From positions 1 through 64,000 of the forward strand of contig NZ_JZTW01000018.1 of the NCBI RefSeq assembly GCF_000962805.1: 64,000 nt of DNA. The letters run 5' to 3'. The DNA is from Pseudarthrobacter chlorophenolicus. Lineage in GTDB: Bacteria > Actinomycetota > Actinomycetes > Actinomycetales > Micrococcaceae. The first letter of the stretch is position 1; each line of letters begins with the position of its first letter. Positions 17,455-26,540 of the stretch are shown here, in pieces. The notes beneath the pieces were generated by a model. It worked only from the letters and a program-made list of their open reading frames with translations. It did not search any database and was not told the origin of the DNA. A program made the position numbers and the translations under genes.

Positions 17455-18342
17455 ATGAGTTTCAATGACAATGTGCAGCTCGATCCGTCCCAGGTCCAGG
17501 ACCGGCGGGGAATGGGCCGCGGCGTGAAAGTTGGCGGCGGCATCGGTGGCGGACTGGTGCTGCTCGTTGCGCTGTTGCTGGGCATAGACCCCAACCTGCT
17601 GGGGGGACTCACCGGCGGTGGGACCGGAGAACAGCCCCAAACCCAGGGCAGCGCTCCTGCCTGCAGCACCGGCGCCGATGCCGACGCCCGGCTGGACTGC
17701 CGGATCACCGGCACGGTTAACAGCCTGAACGCGTTCTGGCCCGGGTACCTGCAGCAGTACAACGTCCAGTACCCGCGGCCGGAAGCCGTTATCTTCACGG
17801 GCGGCACCAACACCGGGTGCGGCGCAGCGACGTCCGAGGTGGGCCCGTTCTACTGCCCCACGGACACCACTGCCTACTTCGATCCGGGGTTCTTCCAGGA
17901 ACTGGTGGACCGGTTCGGTTCCTCCGGCGGCCCGCTCGCGCAGGAGTATGTGGTGGCCCATGAGTTCGGCCACCACATCCAGAATGTCCTCGGTGACCTG
18001 GGCCGCGCCCAGCAGGATCCGCAGGGCCCGGAATCCGGATCCGTCCGCACGGAGCTTCAGGCTGACTGCTACGCCGGGCTGTGGGCCAAGTATGCCTCCA
18101 CCACGCCAAATCCCGACACCGGCCAGCCGTACCTGGAGCCGTTGAGGCAGCAGGACATCAACGATGCCCTCTCAGCTGCCGCCTCCGTGGGCGATGACCG
18201 CATCCAGAAAGCCGCCACCGGACGCGTGTCCCCCGAGGGCTGGACGCACGGCTCCAGCGAGGAGCGCCAGCGCTGGTTTGCCCGCGGCTTCGAGTCAGGC
18301 GACATCAAGCAGTGCGACACGTTCAGCGCCCCAAGCCTGTAA
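17455..18342 (+). CDS. Neutral zinc metallopeptidase (YpfJ family), membrane-anchored
   Basis: This is a 295-residue protein with one N-terminal membrane segment (about residues 25-43), then a Gly/Thr-rich linker and an extracytoplasmic peptidase domain. The zinc motif HEFGH is at 169-173, and TELQADCYAG supplies the later Glu ligand. Several Cys in the outer domain suggest disulfides. The family matches YpfJ-type putative neutral zinc metallopeptidases of unknown substrate. The start is ATG 17455; the long upstream open frame is the shadow of the CoA ligase. Confidence 0.9.
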   Translation: MSFNDNVQLDPSQVQDRRGMGRGVKVGGGIGGGLVLLVALLLGIDPNLLGGLTGGGTGEQPQTQGSAPACSTGADADARLDCRITGTVNSLNAFWPGYLQQYNVQYPRPEAVIFTGGTNTGCGAATSEVGPFYCPTDTTAYFDPGFFQELVDRFGSSGGPLAQEYVVAHEFGHHIQNVLGDLGRAQQDPQGPESGSVRTELQADCYAGLWAKYASTTPNPDTGQPYLEPLRQQDINDALSAAASVGDDRIQKAATGRVSPEGWTHGSSEERQRWFARGFESGDIKQCDTFSAPSL

Positions 18343-18378
18343 CTCTCTCCTCTAGTGGTGGGGAACCAGGCGTGGGGA

Positions 18379-18428
18379 ACGACGACGGCCGGTTACCTTT
18401 CCTGCGAAAGGTAACCGGCCGTCGTCGT
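18379..18428. terminator. Long bidirectional hairpin between metallopeptidase and sufT
   Basis: A perfect 23-bp inverted repeat (arms 18379-18401 and 18406-18428) encloses a 4-base loop, CTGC. It lies between two convergent genes and would terminate both. A perfect stem of this length is unusually long for a bacterial terminator. Confidence 0.85.
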
Positions 18429-18440
18429 ACTTCAGGTATT

Positions 18441-18773
18441 TCAGATGTTGAACCCGAGGGCCCTCATCTGGTCCTTGCCGTCGTCGGTGATCCGTTCGGG
18501 ACCCCATGGCGGCATCCAGACCCAGTTGAGGCGCCAGTCATCCACAACGCTTTCCAGGGCTTTACCCACCTGTTCCTCGAGGACATCGGTGAGGGGGCAG
18601 GCCGCCGTGGTAAGCGTCATGTCGATCAGGAGCGCACCGTCATCATCGGAGTACTTCAGGCCGTACAGCAGCCCAAGGTCCACCACGTTGACGCCAAGCT
18701 CGGGGTCGATGACGTCCTTGAGCGCTTCCTCGACGTCTTCCAGGGCCGTGCGGCCCGGCTTGATTTCGGTCAT
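18441..18773 (-). CDS. sufT: SufT, DUF59/MIP18-like Fe-S cluster maturation factor
   Basis: This is a 110-residue DUF59 protein, last gene of the suf operon, 12 bp after sufC. The family pattern is visible: VIDPELGVNVVDLGLLYG (residues 21-38) and MTLTTAACPLTDVLEEQV with the conserved Cys near residue 59. SufT assists maturation or transfer of Fe-S clusters to target proteins. It is separated from the next gene by the long hairpin. Confidence 0.9.
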   Translation of the reverse strand: MTEIKPGRTALEDVEEALKDVIDPELGVNVVDLGLLYGLKYSDDDGALLIDMTLTTAACPLTDVLEEQVGKALESVVDDWRLNWVWMPPWGPERITDDGKDQMRALGFNI

Positions 18774-18785
18774 CGCAAGTCCTAA

Positions 18786-19574
18786 CTAGGCCTGTGCTGC
18801 TGCGGGGGCTGCGGCCGTGCCGGCACCCTTGGCGTAACGGTCGTAGCCTTCTTCTTCGAGGCGGTCGGCCAGTTCCGGGCCGCCCTCTTCGACAACCTGG
18901 CCGTCAACGAAGACGTGGACGAAGTCAGGCTTGATGTAGCGCAGGATGCGGGTGTAGTGGGTGATGAGCAGCGTGCCCATGTTGCCCTCGGAGTGTGCGC
19001 GGTTGACGCCCTCGGAAACAATCTTGAGCGCGTCGACGTCCAGGCCGGAGTCGGTCTCGTCCAGCACGGCGAACTTCGGCTTGAAGAGTTCGAGCTGCAG
19101 GATCTCCACGCGCTTCTTCTCGCCGCCGGAGAAGCCTTCGTTGACGTTGCGCTGGGCGAAGTCGGCGTCGATGCGCAGCTTGCCCATGGCGTCCTTGACG
19201 TCCTTGGTCCAGGTACGCAGCTTGGGTGCTTCGCCGTCGATAGCGGTCTTGGCGGTGCGCAGGAAGTTGGTCATGGTGACGCCGGGAACCTCTACCGGGT
19301 ACTGCATGGCCAGGAAGACACCGGCGCGGGCACGCTCGTCAACGCTCATCTCCAGGACGTCTTCGCCGTCGAGGGTGATGGAACCGCCGGTGACCGTGTA
19401 GCGGGGGTGGCCTGCGATGGTGGAGGCCAGGGTGGACTTGCCGGATCCGTTGGGGCCCATGATGGCGTGGGTTTCACCCGTGCGGATGGTGAGGCTGACG
19501 CCCTTCAGGATCTCCTTGGTGCCCTGTTCCGTCTCAATGCTGACGTGCAGGTCCTTGATCTCAAGAGTAGACAT
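18786..19574 (-). CDS. sufC: SufC, ATPase of the SufBCD Fe-S scaffold
   Basis: This 262-residue ABC-type ATPase, without a membrane partner, drives the SufBCD complex that assembles Fe-S clusters. Walker A GPNGSGKS near residue 40, signature FSGGEKKRVEILQ near 149 and Walker B AVLDETDSGLDVDAL are all present, with the Suf-specific ETDSGLD. The C-terminal tail is Ala-rich. A 42-bp gap separates it from the Rieske gene upstream. Confidence 0.95.
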   Translation of the reverse strand: MSTLEIKDLHVSIETEQGTKEILKGVSLTIRTGETHAIMGPNGSGKSTLASTIAGHPRYTVTGGSITLDGEDVLEMSVDERARAGVFLAMQYPVEVPGVTMTNFLRTAKTAIDGEAPKLRTWTKDVKDAMGKLRIDADFAQRNVNEGFSGGEKKRVEILQLELFKPKFAVLDETDSGLDVDALKIVSEGVNRAHSEGNMGTLLITHYTRILRYIKPDFVHVFVDGQVVEEGGPELADRLEEEGYDRYAKGAGTAAAPAAAQA

Positions 19575-19616
19575 GCTCTTCTTTCTGTTCGTTCGTAAGT
19601 CTGTGCTGCGGGGCGC

Positions 19617-19973
19617 TCAGTAGTTGTTTACTGCCGCGCCGTTCAAAACGTTGGTGACATCCACGTAGACGTCGTCGCCGTCGAGTTCGATGGCGAACAC
19701 CGGGACGGGATCGTAGGCGGGGAGCTGCAGTGGCTGGCCGCTGCGCAGGTCGAACTGGGAACCGTGCCCCCAGCATTCGATCGCGCAGCCGTCCACGTCG
19801 CCTTCGGACAGCGAAATGTCAGCGTGCGAGCAGGTGTCGCCGATGGCGTGGATGTCACCCATCGAATCCCTGACCACGGCCACGGGGTAGTCGTCGATCA
19901 GGATGCGCAGCGCCTGCTTGACCTTGACGTCGTTGGCGCTGCACACCAGCTCGCCCTTGGGCTTACCACTCAT
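19617..19973 (-). CDS. Rieske-type ferredoxin in the suf operon
   Basis: This is a 118-residue protein with one Rieske [2Fe-2S] motif: the ligand pairs CSH (residues 50-52) and CWGH (residues 68-71), spaced as in the family. It is a non-heme oxygenase ferredoxin-like protein. Its place between sufD and sufC, known in other actinobacteria, suggests it supplies electrons or acts as an accessory carrier in cluster assembly, but its role is not established. The operon organisation is the main evidence for function. Confidence 0.88.
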   Translation of the reverse strand: MSGKPKGELVCSANDVKVKQALRILIDDYPVAVVRDSMGDIHAIGDTCSHADISLSEGDVDGCAIECWGHGSQFDLRSGQPLQLPAYDPVPVFAIELDGDDVYVDVTNVLNGAAVNNY

Positions 19974-19994
19974 GCGTTCCTGCCTGCCTGTCGT

Positions 19995-21236
19995 CTAGTT
20001 TTCCGTTGCCGCGAGTTCGCGTTCCACAGCCTCGGTCAGGCGCTCTTCGAGTGCCGGGACCTTGATCTGCTGGATGATCTCGTTGAGGAAGCCGCGGACC
20101 ACCAGGCGGCGTGCAACATCCTCCGGGATGCCGCGGGCCATCAGGTAGAACAGGTGCTCGTCATCGAAACGGCCGGTGGCGCTGGCGTGGCCGGCACCCT
20201 CAATCAGGCCAGTCTCGATTTCCAGGTTGGGCACGGAGTCCGCGCGGCAGCCGTCGGTCAGGACCAGGTTCTGGTTCTTCTCGTAGGAGTCGGTGCCTTC
20301 GGCCTGCTTCTGGATGAGGACGTCGCCCACCCAGACGGTGTGCGCACCCTTGCCCTGCAGTGCGCCCTTGTAGAGGACGTTGGACTTGCAGTTGGCCAGG
20401 TTGTGGTCAACGAACGAACGGTGCTCCAGGTGCTGCCCGGCGTCGGCGAAGTACAGGCCGAGGAGTTCGGCATCGGCGCCCTCGCCGGCGAACCGGACGT
20501 TGGAGTTCAGCCGGACGATCTTGCCGCCAAGGGTCACGGCGATGTGCTTGTACACGGCGTCCTTGGAAACCTCGGCGTCGTGCTGGGCCAGGTGGCGTGC
20601 GTCGTCTTCCCAGAGCTGGACGGAGACCACGGTCAGGTGGGCGCCTTCGCGGACGAAGACCTCCACGTTGCCGTTGTGGTCGGCGGAGCCGTCGTGTTCC
20701 AGGATGACCACGGCGCGGCTGTTGGCGCCGGCCTCGATCACGTGGTGCGTGTTGGTGCGGCGGCCTGCGCCGTTTCCGGTGATGACCACGCGGACGGGCT
20801 GGTCCAGCTCGGCGTCTGCGGGAATGCGGATGAGCTGGGCCTCCTCCACATTTGCGGAAGCGACGACGGCGGCACGGTCCGCGGGGACCAGCGTGGCACC
20901 GCGGGGGGCCTCGCCGGCGCGGAGTGCACCCTGGACGAAGGAGTCCGGGCCTTCAACGGTGACGCCGAGTGCGCCGGCGTCCGAAGGCGTGTCCGAGAGC
21001 AGGTTGGCCAGCTCGCGGACCGGGGTGAAGCGCCATTCCTCTTCGCGGCCGTTGGGCAGGGCGAAGTCAGCGACGTCGTGGCTGGTGATGCGCTCCGCGC
21101 GGGAGGCCATGACCTGCGTGCCGTGGCTGTGGTGGCGGTCCACCTTGGAGGCGACCAGGTGTTCGCCTTCCTCAGTGAAACCGGCGATTGACGGCGCGCC
21201 GATGCGGGCCTTTTCGGTAGTAGCTTCGGCAGTCAT
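19995..21236 (-). CDS. sufD: SufD, scaffold subunit of SufBCD
   Basis: This is a 413-residue protein with the right-handed beta-helix core typical of SufB/SufD and C-terminal helices (EERLTEAVEREL). GAGHASATGRFD near residue 340 carries the conserved His of the SufB-SufD interface where clusters form. The start overlaps the sufB stop by one base (TAATG), so the two subunits are translationally coupled. Confidence 0.95.
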   Translation of the reverse strand: MTAEATTEKARIGAPSIAGFTEEGEHLVASKVDRHHSHGTQVMASRAERITSHDVADFALPNGREEEWRFTPVRELANLLSDTPSDAGALGVTVEGPDSFVQGALRAGEAPRGATLVPADRAAVVASANVEEAQLIRIPADAELDQPVRVVITGNGAGRRTNTHHVIEAGANSRAVVILEHDGSADHNGNVEVFVREGAHLTVVSVQLWEDDARHLAQHDAEVSKDAVYKHIAVTLGGKIVRLNSNVRFAGEGADAELLGLYFADAGQHLEHRSFVDHNLANCKSNVLYKGALQGKGAHTVWVGDVLIQKQAEGTDSYEKNQNLVLTDGCRADSVPNLEIETGLIEGAGHASATGRFDDEHLFYLMARGIPEDVARRLVVRGFLNEIIQQIKVPALEERLTEAVERELAATEN

Positions 21237-22699
21237 TAACCGACGGATCCTTCCATCTGGAGTTCGATGAGGCGGTTCAGCTCGAGGGCGTATTCCATGG
21301 GCAGCTCACGGGCGATCGGCTCAATGAAGCCGCGCACGATCATGGCCATGGCCTCGTCCTCGGGCATACCGCGGGACATGAGGTAGAACAGCTGCTCCTC
21401 GCTGACGCGTGAAACGGTGGCCTCGTGTCCCAGCTGTACATCGTCCTCGCGGATGTCGATGTAGGGGTAAGTGTCAGACCGCGAGATGGTGTCCACCAGC
21501 AGGGCGTCACAGCGGACGGTGTTGGCAGAGTGCTTGGCGCCTTCGCGGACCTGGACCAGGCCGCGGTAGGCTGCACGGCCGCCGCCGCGGGCCACTGACT
21601 TGGAGATGATGGAGCTCTTGGTGTTGGGCGCAATGTGGACCATCTTGGACCCCGTGTCCTGGTGCTGGCCTTCGCCGGCGAACGCGATGGACAGGGTTTC
21701 ACCCTTGGCGTGCTCACCCACCAGGTATACGGCCGGGTACTTCATGGTCACCTTGGAGCCGATGTTGCCGTCCACCCATTCCATGGTGCCGCCCGCTTCA
21801 CAGACGGCGCGCTTGGTCACCAGGTTGTAGACGTTGTTGGACCAGTTCTGGATGGTGGTGTAGCGGACCCGGGCGCCCTTCTTGACCACGATTTCCACAA
21901 CAGCGGAGTGCAGGGAGTCCGAGGTGTAGATCGGCGCCGTGCAGCCTTCGATGTAGTGGACGTAGGAGTCCTCGTCGGCGATGATCAGGGTCCGCTCGAA
22001 CTGGCCCATGTTCTCGGTGTTGATGCGGAAGTAGGCCTGCAGCGGGATGTCCACATGGACGCCCTTGGGGACGTAGACGAAGGATCCGCCGGACCAGACT
22101 GCGGTGTTGAGCGACGCGAACTTGTTGTCGCCCACCGGGATGATGGTTCCGAAGTACTCCTGGAAGATTTCCGGGTGTTCCTTCAGCGCCGTGTCGGTGT
22201 CCAGGAAGATGACGCCCTGCTTCTCAAGGTCCTCACGCAGCTGGTGGTAGACAACCTCGGACTCGTACTGGGCGGCGACACCGGAGACCAGGCGCTGCTT
22301 TTCAGCTTCGGGGATGCCGAGCTTGTCGTACGTGTTCTTGATGTCCTCGGGCAGTTCCTCCCAGCTGGTGGCCTGCTTCTCCGTGGAGCGCACAAAGTAC
22401 TTGATGTTGTCGAAGTCGATGCCCGAGAGGTCTGCACCCCAGGTGGGCATGGGCTTGCGGTCGAAGTACTTCAGCCCCTTGAGGCGAAGGTCCAGCATCC
22501 ACTCGGGCTCGCTCTTCTTAGCCGAAATGTCGCGGACTACCTCTTCGTCGAGTCCACGGCGTGCGTTGGCGCCGACATCGTTCTTGTCAGCCCAGCCGTA
22601 CTCGTAGTTGCCGATGCCGTGGAGCTCGGGATTCTTTTCCAGAATCTCCGAGATCACAGTGTTTTCGGCTACTGCTTTCTCTGATAGTTGGTCCGTCAT
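21236..22699 (-). CDS. sufB: SufB, scaffold subunit of SufBCD
   Basis: This is a 487-residue protein (the usual length is 470-490) starting [10 protein letters not shown]. The conserved Cys in EGCTAPIY and in [12 protein letters not shown], and the C-terminal [18 protein letters not shown], match SufB, which carries the nascent Fe-S cluster. I chose ATG 22699 with GAAAGG upstream; the longer open frame is the overlapped regulator. Its start overlaps the stop of sufR (TGATG). Confidence 0.96.
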   Translation of the reverse strand: MTDQLSEKAVAENTVISEILEKNPELHGIGNYEYGWADKNDVGANARRGLDEEVVRDISAKKSEPEWMLDLRLKGLKYFDRKPMPTWGADLSGIDFDNIKYFVRSTEKQATSWEELPEDIKNTYDKLGIPEAEKQRLVSGVAAQYESEVVYHQLREDLEKQGVIFLDTDTALKEHPEIFQEYFGTIIPVGDNKFASLNTAVWSGGSFVYVPKGVHVDIPLQAYFRINTENMGQFERTLIIADEDSYVHYIEGCTAPIYTSDSLHSAVVEIVVKKGARVRYTTIQNWSNNVYNLVTKRAVCEAGGTMEWVDGNIGSKVTMKYPAVYLVGEHAKGETLSIAFAGEGQHQDTGSKMVHIAPNTKSSIISKSVARGGGRAAYRGLVQVREGAKHSANTVRCDALLVDTISRSDTYPYIDIREDDVQLGHEATVSRVSEEQLFYLMSRGMPEDEAMAMIVRGFIEPIARELPMEYALELNRLIELQMEGSVG

Positions 22700-23532
22700 C
22701 ACGGCCTTTCTTGCTGATGGTTTGTTACTTCGTTCAGGCTGGCGGGGGCTGCGGAAGGCCTTGTGGGCCCGGGCGCAGACAGCCTGCCTGTGGGTATGTG
22801 GGTGGTGCAGACGTGCCCGCCGCGGGCCAGTGTGGACAGGCGGCGCACATCGACGCCCACCAGCCGTGAAAACACTTCGGTTTCCACGTCGCAGAACACC
22901 GGGAAGCGGGCGGCGAGTTGCTGGATGGGGCAGTGGCCCTGGCACAGCTGGACGCTGGACAGTGCGGCCGGCAGTGGCGCCTTGGCCTCGATGGATGCTG
23001 CGGACGCAACGAAATTGTCCCGGCTGAGCGCTTCGGCAAGAGCCTTTGCACGGTCAGCGATCTCCGGGCCGGCCTTGTCGATTTCGGGCGCGTAGCGGCG
23101 TTCCATGTCAGCGAAGCGCTCGACGGCGAAGGCGCGGACGGCGTCCGGTCCGGCAGCCTTCTGGAGCTGCTGGAGCGCCAGCGCGGCGATGTCCAGGTAG
23201 TCGTTGCCCAGGCTTGACTGGCCTTCGGAGCTGAGGACGTAGCGGCGTGCGGGGCGTCCGGCGCCCGCTCCGGCCCTGGCCACCCTCTTGACTTCGATGA
23301 TGCCGGCACGGGATAAATGGTCGAGGTGACGGCGGACTGCTGCCGGAGTGAATCCCAGCATGTCGCCGAGTTCGGCCGCGCTGACCGGGCCGTGTTCCAG
23401 GACGGCGGAGAGCACGCGGTCGCGGGTGCGCTCGTCGGCGTCAGCCACGGGACCGGGCACGGTCTGGGCGCGCCCCTCCTGGGCCTGCGCGGCCCCGTGC
23501 CCGGCGATAGGCACAGCAGTAGCATTGCTCAC
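22699..23532 (-). CDS. sufR: SufR-type Fe-S-sensing repressor
   Basis: This is a 277-residue regulator with an N-terminal winged helix-turn-helix ([21 protein letters not shown], about residues 53-73) and a C-terminal Cys cluster ([19 protein letters not shown]) that fits a bound Fe-S cluster. SufR represses the suf operon when clusters are sufficient. It is the first gene of the operon and overlaps sufB, so its own level would follow the operon. I chose the GTG at 23532, giving [13 protein letters not shown]; the upstream extension to 23643 runs into the promoter region. Confidence 0.9.
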   Translation of the reverse strand: MSNATAVPIAGHGAAQAQEGRAQTVPGPVADADERTRDRVLSAVLEHGPVSAAELGDMLGFTPAAVRRHLDHLSRAGIIEVKRVARAGAGAGRPARRYVLSSEGQSSLGNDYLDIAALALQQLQKAAGPDAVRAFAVERFADMERRYAPEIDKAGPEIADRAKALAEALSRDNFVASAASIEAKAPLPAALSSVQLCQGHCPIQQLAARFPVFCDVETEVFSRLVGVDVRRLSTLARGGHVCTTHIPTGRLSAPGPTRPSAAPASLNEVTNHQQERP

Positions 23533-23536
23533 GGAA

Positions 23537-23558
23537 TACACAACACAATCATGTCGTA
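23537..23558 (-). promoter_or_regulatory. Possible SufR operator before sufR
   Basis: An imperfect dyad, TACGACA to TGTTGTG on the sufR strand, lies 5 bp upstream of the sufR start codon. Autorepression by SufR is the family rule, and this is the only dyad visible close to the start. Two of seven arm positions mismatch, so it is a candidate only. Confidence 0.3.
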
Positions 23559-23600
23559 ATTTAGTCCCGGGCTCCAGTAAGGGCAGGCTGACCTCAGCTG

Positions 23601-23692
23601 AACTCCCTCTTTGGAGTTTTTGGGCAGATAACGGGACGTCCAAGCCGCTAAGGCCGTGGTACCTGCCCGAAAACTCGATCTTACGGGGCAGG
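23601..23692. repeat. Pair of short GC-rich repeat/hairpin elements
   Basis: The region between sufR and the next gene holds a hairpin AACTCC/GGAGTT (23601-23618) followed by GGGCAG, and an inverted repeat CCTGCCC (23662-23668) with GGGCAGG (23686-23692) enclosing GAAAACTCGATCTTACG. The words CTGCCCAAAAACTCC (leftward) and CTGCCCGAAAACTC (rightward) are nearly the same. Similar CTGCCCG words occur at 7463 and 7562. They may be copies of a small dispersed repeat family. Confidence 0.4.
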
Positions 23693-23726
23693 CGGCTGCA
23701 CGGGACCCGGCTAGTACTACATCCCG

Positions 23727-23732
23727 TAGAAT
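23727..23732 (+). promoter_or_regulatory. Possible -10 box close to the ABC ATPase start
   Basis: TAGAAT lies only 6 bp upstream of the GTG start at 23739, a spacing expected for a leaderless transcript, which is common in actinobacteria. No good -35 box or ribosome site is evident. Confidence 0.3.
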
Positions 23733-23738
23733 ACTGGG

Positions 23739-24707
23739 GTGCGATCCCCCCAATCCCCCGTCCTGTCCATCAATGGACTCGTTAAGGACGTCGGCCCCCT
23801 GGCCAGCCTGGACGGAAAGATGCTGAGGGTGGTCAGCGATGTGTCGCTGATCGCCGGGCGCGGCGAGGTGACGGCCCTGCTGGGACCCAACGGCGCCGGA
23901 AAGACCACCACGCTTGAGTGCGCACAGGGCCTCCAGCGGCGCAGCGGCGGAACCATCAGCCTCCTTGGCGAGGATCCTGCTTCCGCCGGGGCAGACTTGC
24001 GCTCCCGCGTCGGCGTGATGCTCCAGGATGGCGGGCTCCCGCCGTCGGCCAAGCCTGTGCCGCTGCTGCGGCACATCGCCGGCCTCTATGCGAACCCCTG
24101 GCCCGTCGAGGACCTGGTGGAGCGGCTGGGCATCGATTCGTTCAGCCGCACCGGCGTGCGGAGGTTGTCCGGCGGACAGAAGCAGCGGCTTACCCTCGCG
24201 GCGGCCTTGGTGGGCAGGCCCGAGGTCCTCTTCCTCGACGAACCGAGCGCCGGGCTTGATCCGCAGTCCCGCGCCCTCGTCTTTGACCTGATCTCTGAGC
24301 TCCGCAGCAGCGGGATGGGCATCATCCTCACCACCCACCTCATGGACGATGCGCAGCGCCTGGCCGACTACGTCTACATCATCGACGGCGGCCGCAACGT
24401 CGCCGAAGGAACAGTGCAGCAGCTCCTGCAGCGCGAACCCGCCGTGGACAGCGGCGCCGAGCACGTCCGGACGCTGGTGTTCGAAGCGCAGCCCGGCTTG
24501 GACCTTTCCGCCGTGCTCCCCGCCGCCATCGCCGTCGCCGAGACCCGCGCGGGCAGCTATTCAGTGACCGGAGCGCTCACGCCAGGACACCTCGCGGCGT
24601 TGGCTGCCTGGTGGGAAGCGAAGGGAATCATGCCCGCCGCCATGAGCCTGCAGGCGCGTAGCCTTGAAGACGTCTTCCTGGACATCTCTGGAAAGGACAT
24701 TCGATGA
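23739..24707 (+). CDS. ABC-2 type transporter ATP-binding protein
   Basis: This is a 322-residue ATPase with one nucleotide-binding domain: Walker A GPNGAGKT near residue 49, signature LSGGQKQRL near 142, Walker B VLFLDEPSAGLD near 163, and the H-loop TTHLMDDAQ. The C-terminal 90 residues form an accessory domain usual for drug/daunorubicin-type exporter ATPases (ends SLEDVFLDISGKDIR, the typical final helix). It overlaps the permease start (ATGA). The position just before ctaA suggests a link to heme or respiratory-chain assembly, but the cargo is unknown. Confidence 0.9.
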   Translation: MRSPQSPVLSINGLVKDVGPLASLDGKMLRVVSDVSLIAGRGEVTALLGPNGAGKTTTLECAQGLQRRSGGTISLLGEDPASAGADLRSRVGVMLQDGGLPPSAKPVPLLRHIAGLYANPWPVEDLVERLGIDSFSRTGVRRLSGGQKQRLTLAAALVGRPEVLFLDEPSAGLDPQSRALVFDLISELRSSGMGIILTTHLMDDAQRLADYVYIIDGGRNVAEGTVQQLLQREPAVDSGAEHVRTLVFEAQPGLDLSAVLPAAIAVAETRAGSYSVTGALTPGHLAALAAWWEAKGIMPAAMSLQARSLEDVFLDISGKDIR

Positions 24708-25513
24708 ACGGGACCGGTACTGCCGCGGGCAGCGCTCCCGGGAACGGCCTGGCTGAAGCAGCCGGCGGCCGCCAGCACCCTGCCTCCCTGTTTCGGCGCG
24801 TGCTCCTGCAGGGTAAGTATGAAGCCATCACCATGCTGCGGAACGGTGAACAGCTGATCCTGGCCGTGGTGCTGCCGTTGCTTGCCCTGGTGGGACTCAC
24901 CGTCACGCCGTTCCTTGACGGCCTGGGTCCGAGCCGGGTCAACGTGGCCGTTCCGGGCATCCTGGCACTGTGTGCAATGTCCACGGCCTTCACCGGCCAG
25001 GGCATCGCAACCGGCTTCGACCGCCGCTACGGCGTGCTCCGTTTCCTCTCCACCACCCCCCTTGGCCGCGGCGGCCTGATTGCGGGCAAGGTCCTCTCGG
25101 TGCTGGTGGTGCTGTGCCTGCAGATCGTGGTGGTATCCGCAGTGGCGTTTGCCCTGGGCTGGCAGCCCGTCGCTGCGGGCTGGCTGCCCGGCCTTGTCCT
25201 GCTGGTCCTGGGTGCGGCGGCATTCACGTCACTGGGCCTCCTGGTTGCCGGTACCGTCCGGCCGGAGGCAACGCTGGCCATCACCAACCTGCTGTGGATC
25301 CTGCTGGGCGCCATGGGAGGAATTGTGATTCCGGCTGACCGGCTTCCCGCCCTGGCACAGTCCATTGTGCATTTCCTGCCCTCCGGCGCGCTGGGTGAAT
25401 CCCTCCGCGACGCCTTCCTTCATGGCGCCCTCAACGGCGGGGCCGCCCTCATCCTGGTGCTCTGGACGGCGATTGCCGGAGCAGCAGCCATCCGTTGGTT
25501 CAAGTGGAATTGA
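24704..25513 (+). CDS. ABC-2 type transporter permease
   Basis: This is a 269-residue membrane protein with about six hydrophobic segments and an N-terminal cytoplasmic part. The pattern RYGVLRFLSTTPLGRGGLIAGK near residues 107-128 is typical of ABC-2 permeases, and GALGESLRDAFLHG precedes the last helix. It is the partner of the preceding ATPase, to which it is coupled by an ATGA overlap. CtaA follows after 7 bp. Confidence 0.88.
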   Translation: MNGTGTAAGSAPGNGLAEAAGGRQHPASLFRRVLLQGKYEAITMLRNGEQLILAVVLPLLALVGLTVTPFLDGLGPSRVNVAVPGILALCAMSTAFTGQGIATGFDRRYGVLRFLSTTPLGRGGLIAGKVLSVLVVLCLQIVVVSAVAFALGWQPVAAGWLPGLVLLVLGAAAFTSLGLLVAGTVRPEATLAITNLLWILLGAMGGIVIPADRLPALAQSIVHFLPSGALGESLRDAFLHGALNGGAALILVLWTAIAGAAAIRWFKWN

Positions 25514-25520
25514 GATATTC

Positions 25521-26465
25521 GTGAGCACGGCTTCGCGCCTCCCCCAGTTCGCCGGCCGCCTGGCATCGCGGCTTCCCCGCACAGTCGACGCCAGAGTGCG
25601 CCGCCTGGCGGTGGCCTCCCTGATCGGGCAGACACTGCTGGTGGTGACCGGTGGCGCCGTACGGCTGACGGCGTCGGGCCTGGGCTGCCCCACCTGGCCG
25701 CGCTGCACTGACACATCGCTGGTCAACACGGCGGAAATGGGCATCCACGGCTTCATCGAGTTCGGCAACCGGCTCCTGACGTTTGCCCTCGCCGCCGTCG
25801 CGGCCCTCATGCTGGTGTACCTGTGGAACCTCCGCAGGGAACGCCGCGACCTCTTCCTGCTGGCGCTCGGCCTTCTGGCCAGCATTCCCGCCCAGGCCGT
25901 CATTGGCGGGATCACCGTCCTCACGGGCCTCAACCCGTGGGTAGTGGGCCTGCACTTCCTGGTGTCCATGGCCCTGGTGGTGTTCGCTACCCTGCTGGTC
26001 AACAGGGCCTATGGCCGCACCGGCCGTTACATGACGGTATCCCTGCGTGCGCTGCCGGGGACCCTGCGCCCGGTGACGTCCGCCGTCGCGCTTTTCGCTG
26101 CTCTGGCCGTGATGCTGGGCGTGGTGGTTACCGGAGCAGGACCGCACGCCGGTGACGCGGATGCACCCCGCAACGGCCTGGACTGGGACCTTTTCTCGCA
26201 CATCCACGCTGTGCCTGCCTACCTTGTGACGGCGGGTTCCCTGGTGGCGCTGGTCCTGGTGCTGATGCGCCGTATTGCCGGTCCCTTCCGGACTGCCGTG
26301 TTCGGCCTGCTTGGGGTCACGGTCCTGCAGGCGGTCATCGGTTTCACCCAGTACTACAACGGCATCCCGGCCCTGCTGGTGGGCGCCCACATGCTGGGAG
26401 CCGCGCTGCTGATGGCCACCGCCACGAATGCCTGGGACCTCGCCAGGTCCAGCCCGGTGGAGTAA
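25521..26465 (+). CDS. ctaA: Heme A synthase (COX15/CtaA)
   Basis: This 314-residue protein with about eight membrane helices oxidises the C8 methyl of heme O to make heme A for cytochrome aa3. The paired His residues that bind heme lie in the helices: GIHGFIEFGNR, GLHFLVSM, HIHAVPAY and GAHMLGAAL. A Cys pair near the N-terminus (GLGCPTWPRC) fits the conserved extracellular loop. The start is GTG 25521. Heme O synthase CtaB lies about 2.6 kb away on the other strand. Confidence 0.93.
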   Translation: MSTASRLPQFAGRLASRLPRTVDARVRRLAVASLIGQTLLVVTGGAVRLTASGLGCPTWPRCTDTSLVNTAEMGIHGFIEFGNRLLTFALAAVAALMLVYLWNLRRERRDLFLLALGLLASIPAQAVIGGITVLTGLNPWVVGLHFLVSMALVVFATLLVNRAYGRTGRYMTVSLRALPGTLRPVTSAVALFAALAVMLGVVVTGAGPHAGDADAPRNGLDWDLFSHIHAVPAYLVTAGSLVALVLVLMRRIAGPFRTAVFGLLGVTVLQAVIGFTQYYNGIPALLVGAHMLGAALLMATATNAWDLARSSPVE

Positions 26466-26473
26466 CACACGGA

Positions 26474-26519
26474 AAACGCGAGGCCGCCCCGGGTTCCAGA
26501 CCGGGGCGGCCTCGCGTTT
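26474..26519. terminator. Bidirectional terminator between ctaA and the SulP fusion
   Basis: A perfect 19-bp inverted repeat (AAACGCGAGGCCGCCCCGG and its complement) encloses an 8-base loop and ends in TTT on both strands. It lies just after ctaA and 22 bp beyond the stop of the convergent gene. Confidence 0.9.
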
Positions 26520-26540
26520 AAGGTGTCTTGGCGTCAGCGC

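Noticed and set aside
17397..17813. N-terminal extension of the CoA ligase
   Set aside because: The extra 139 codons run antisense through the start of the metallopeptidase gene and show no AMP-ligase sequence.
19764..21191. Rightward open frame of 475 codons over the suf genes
   Set aside because: It is antisense to sufD and the Rieske gene, which are clearly real and fit the operon.
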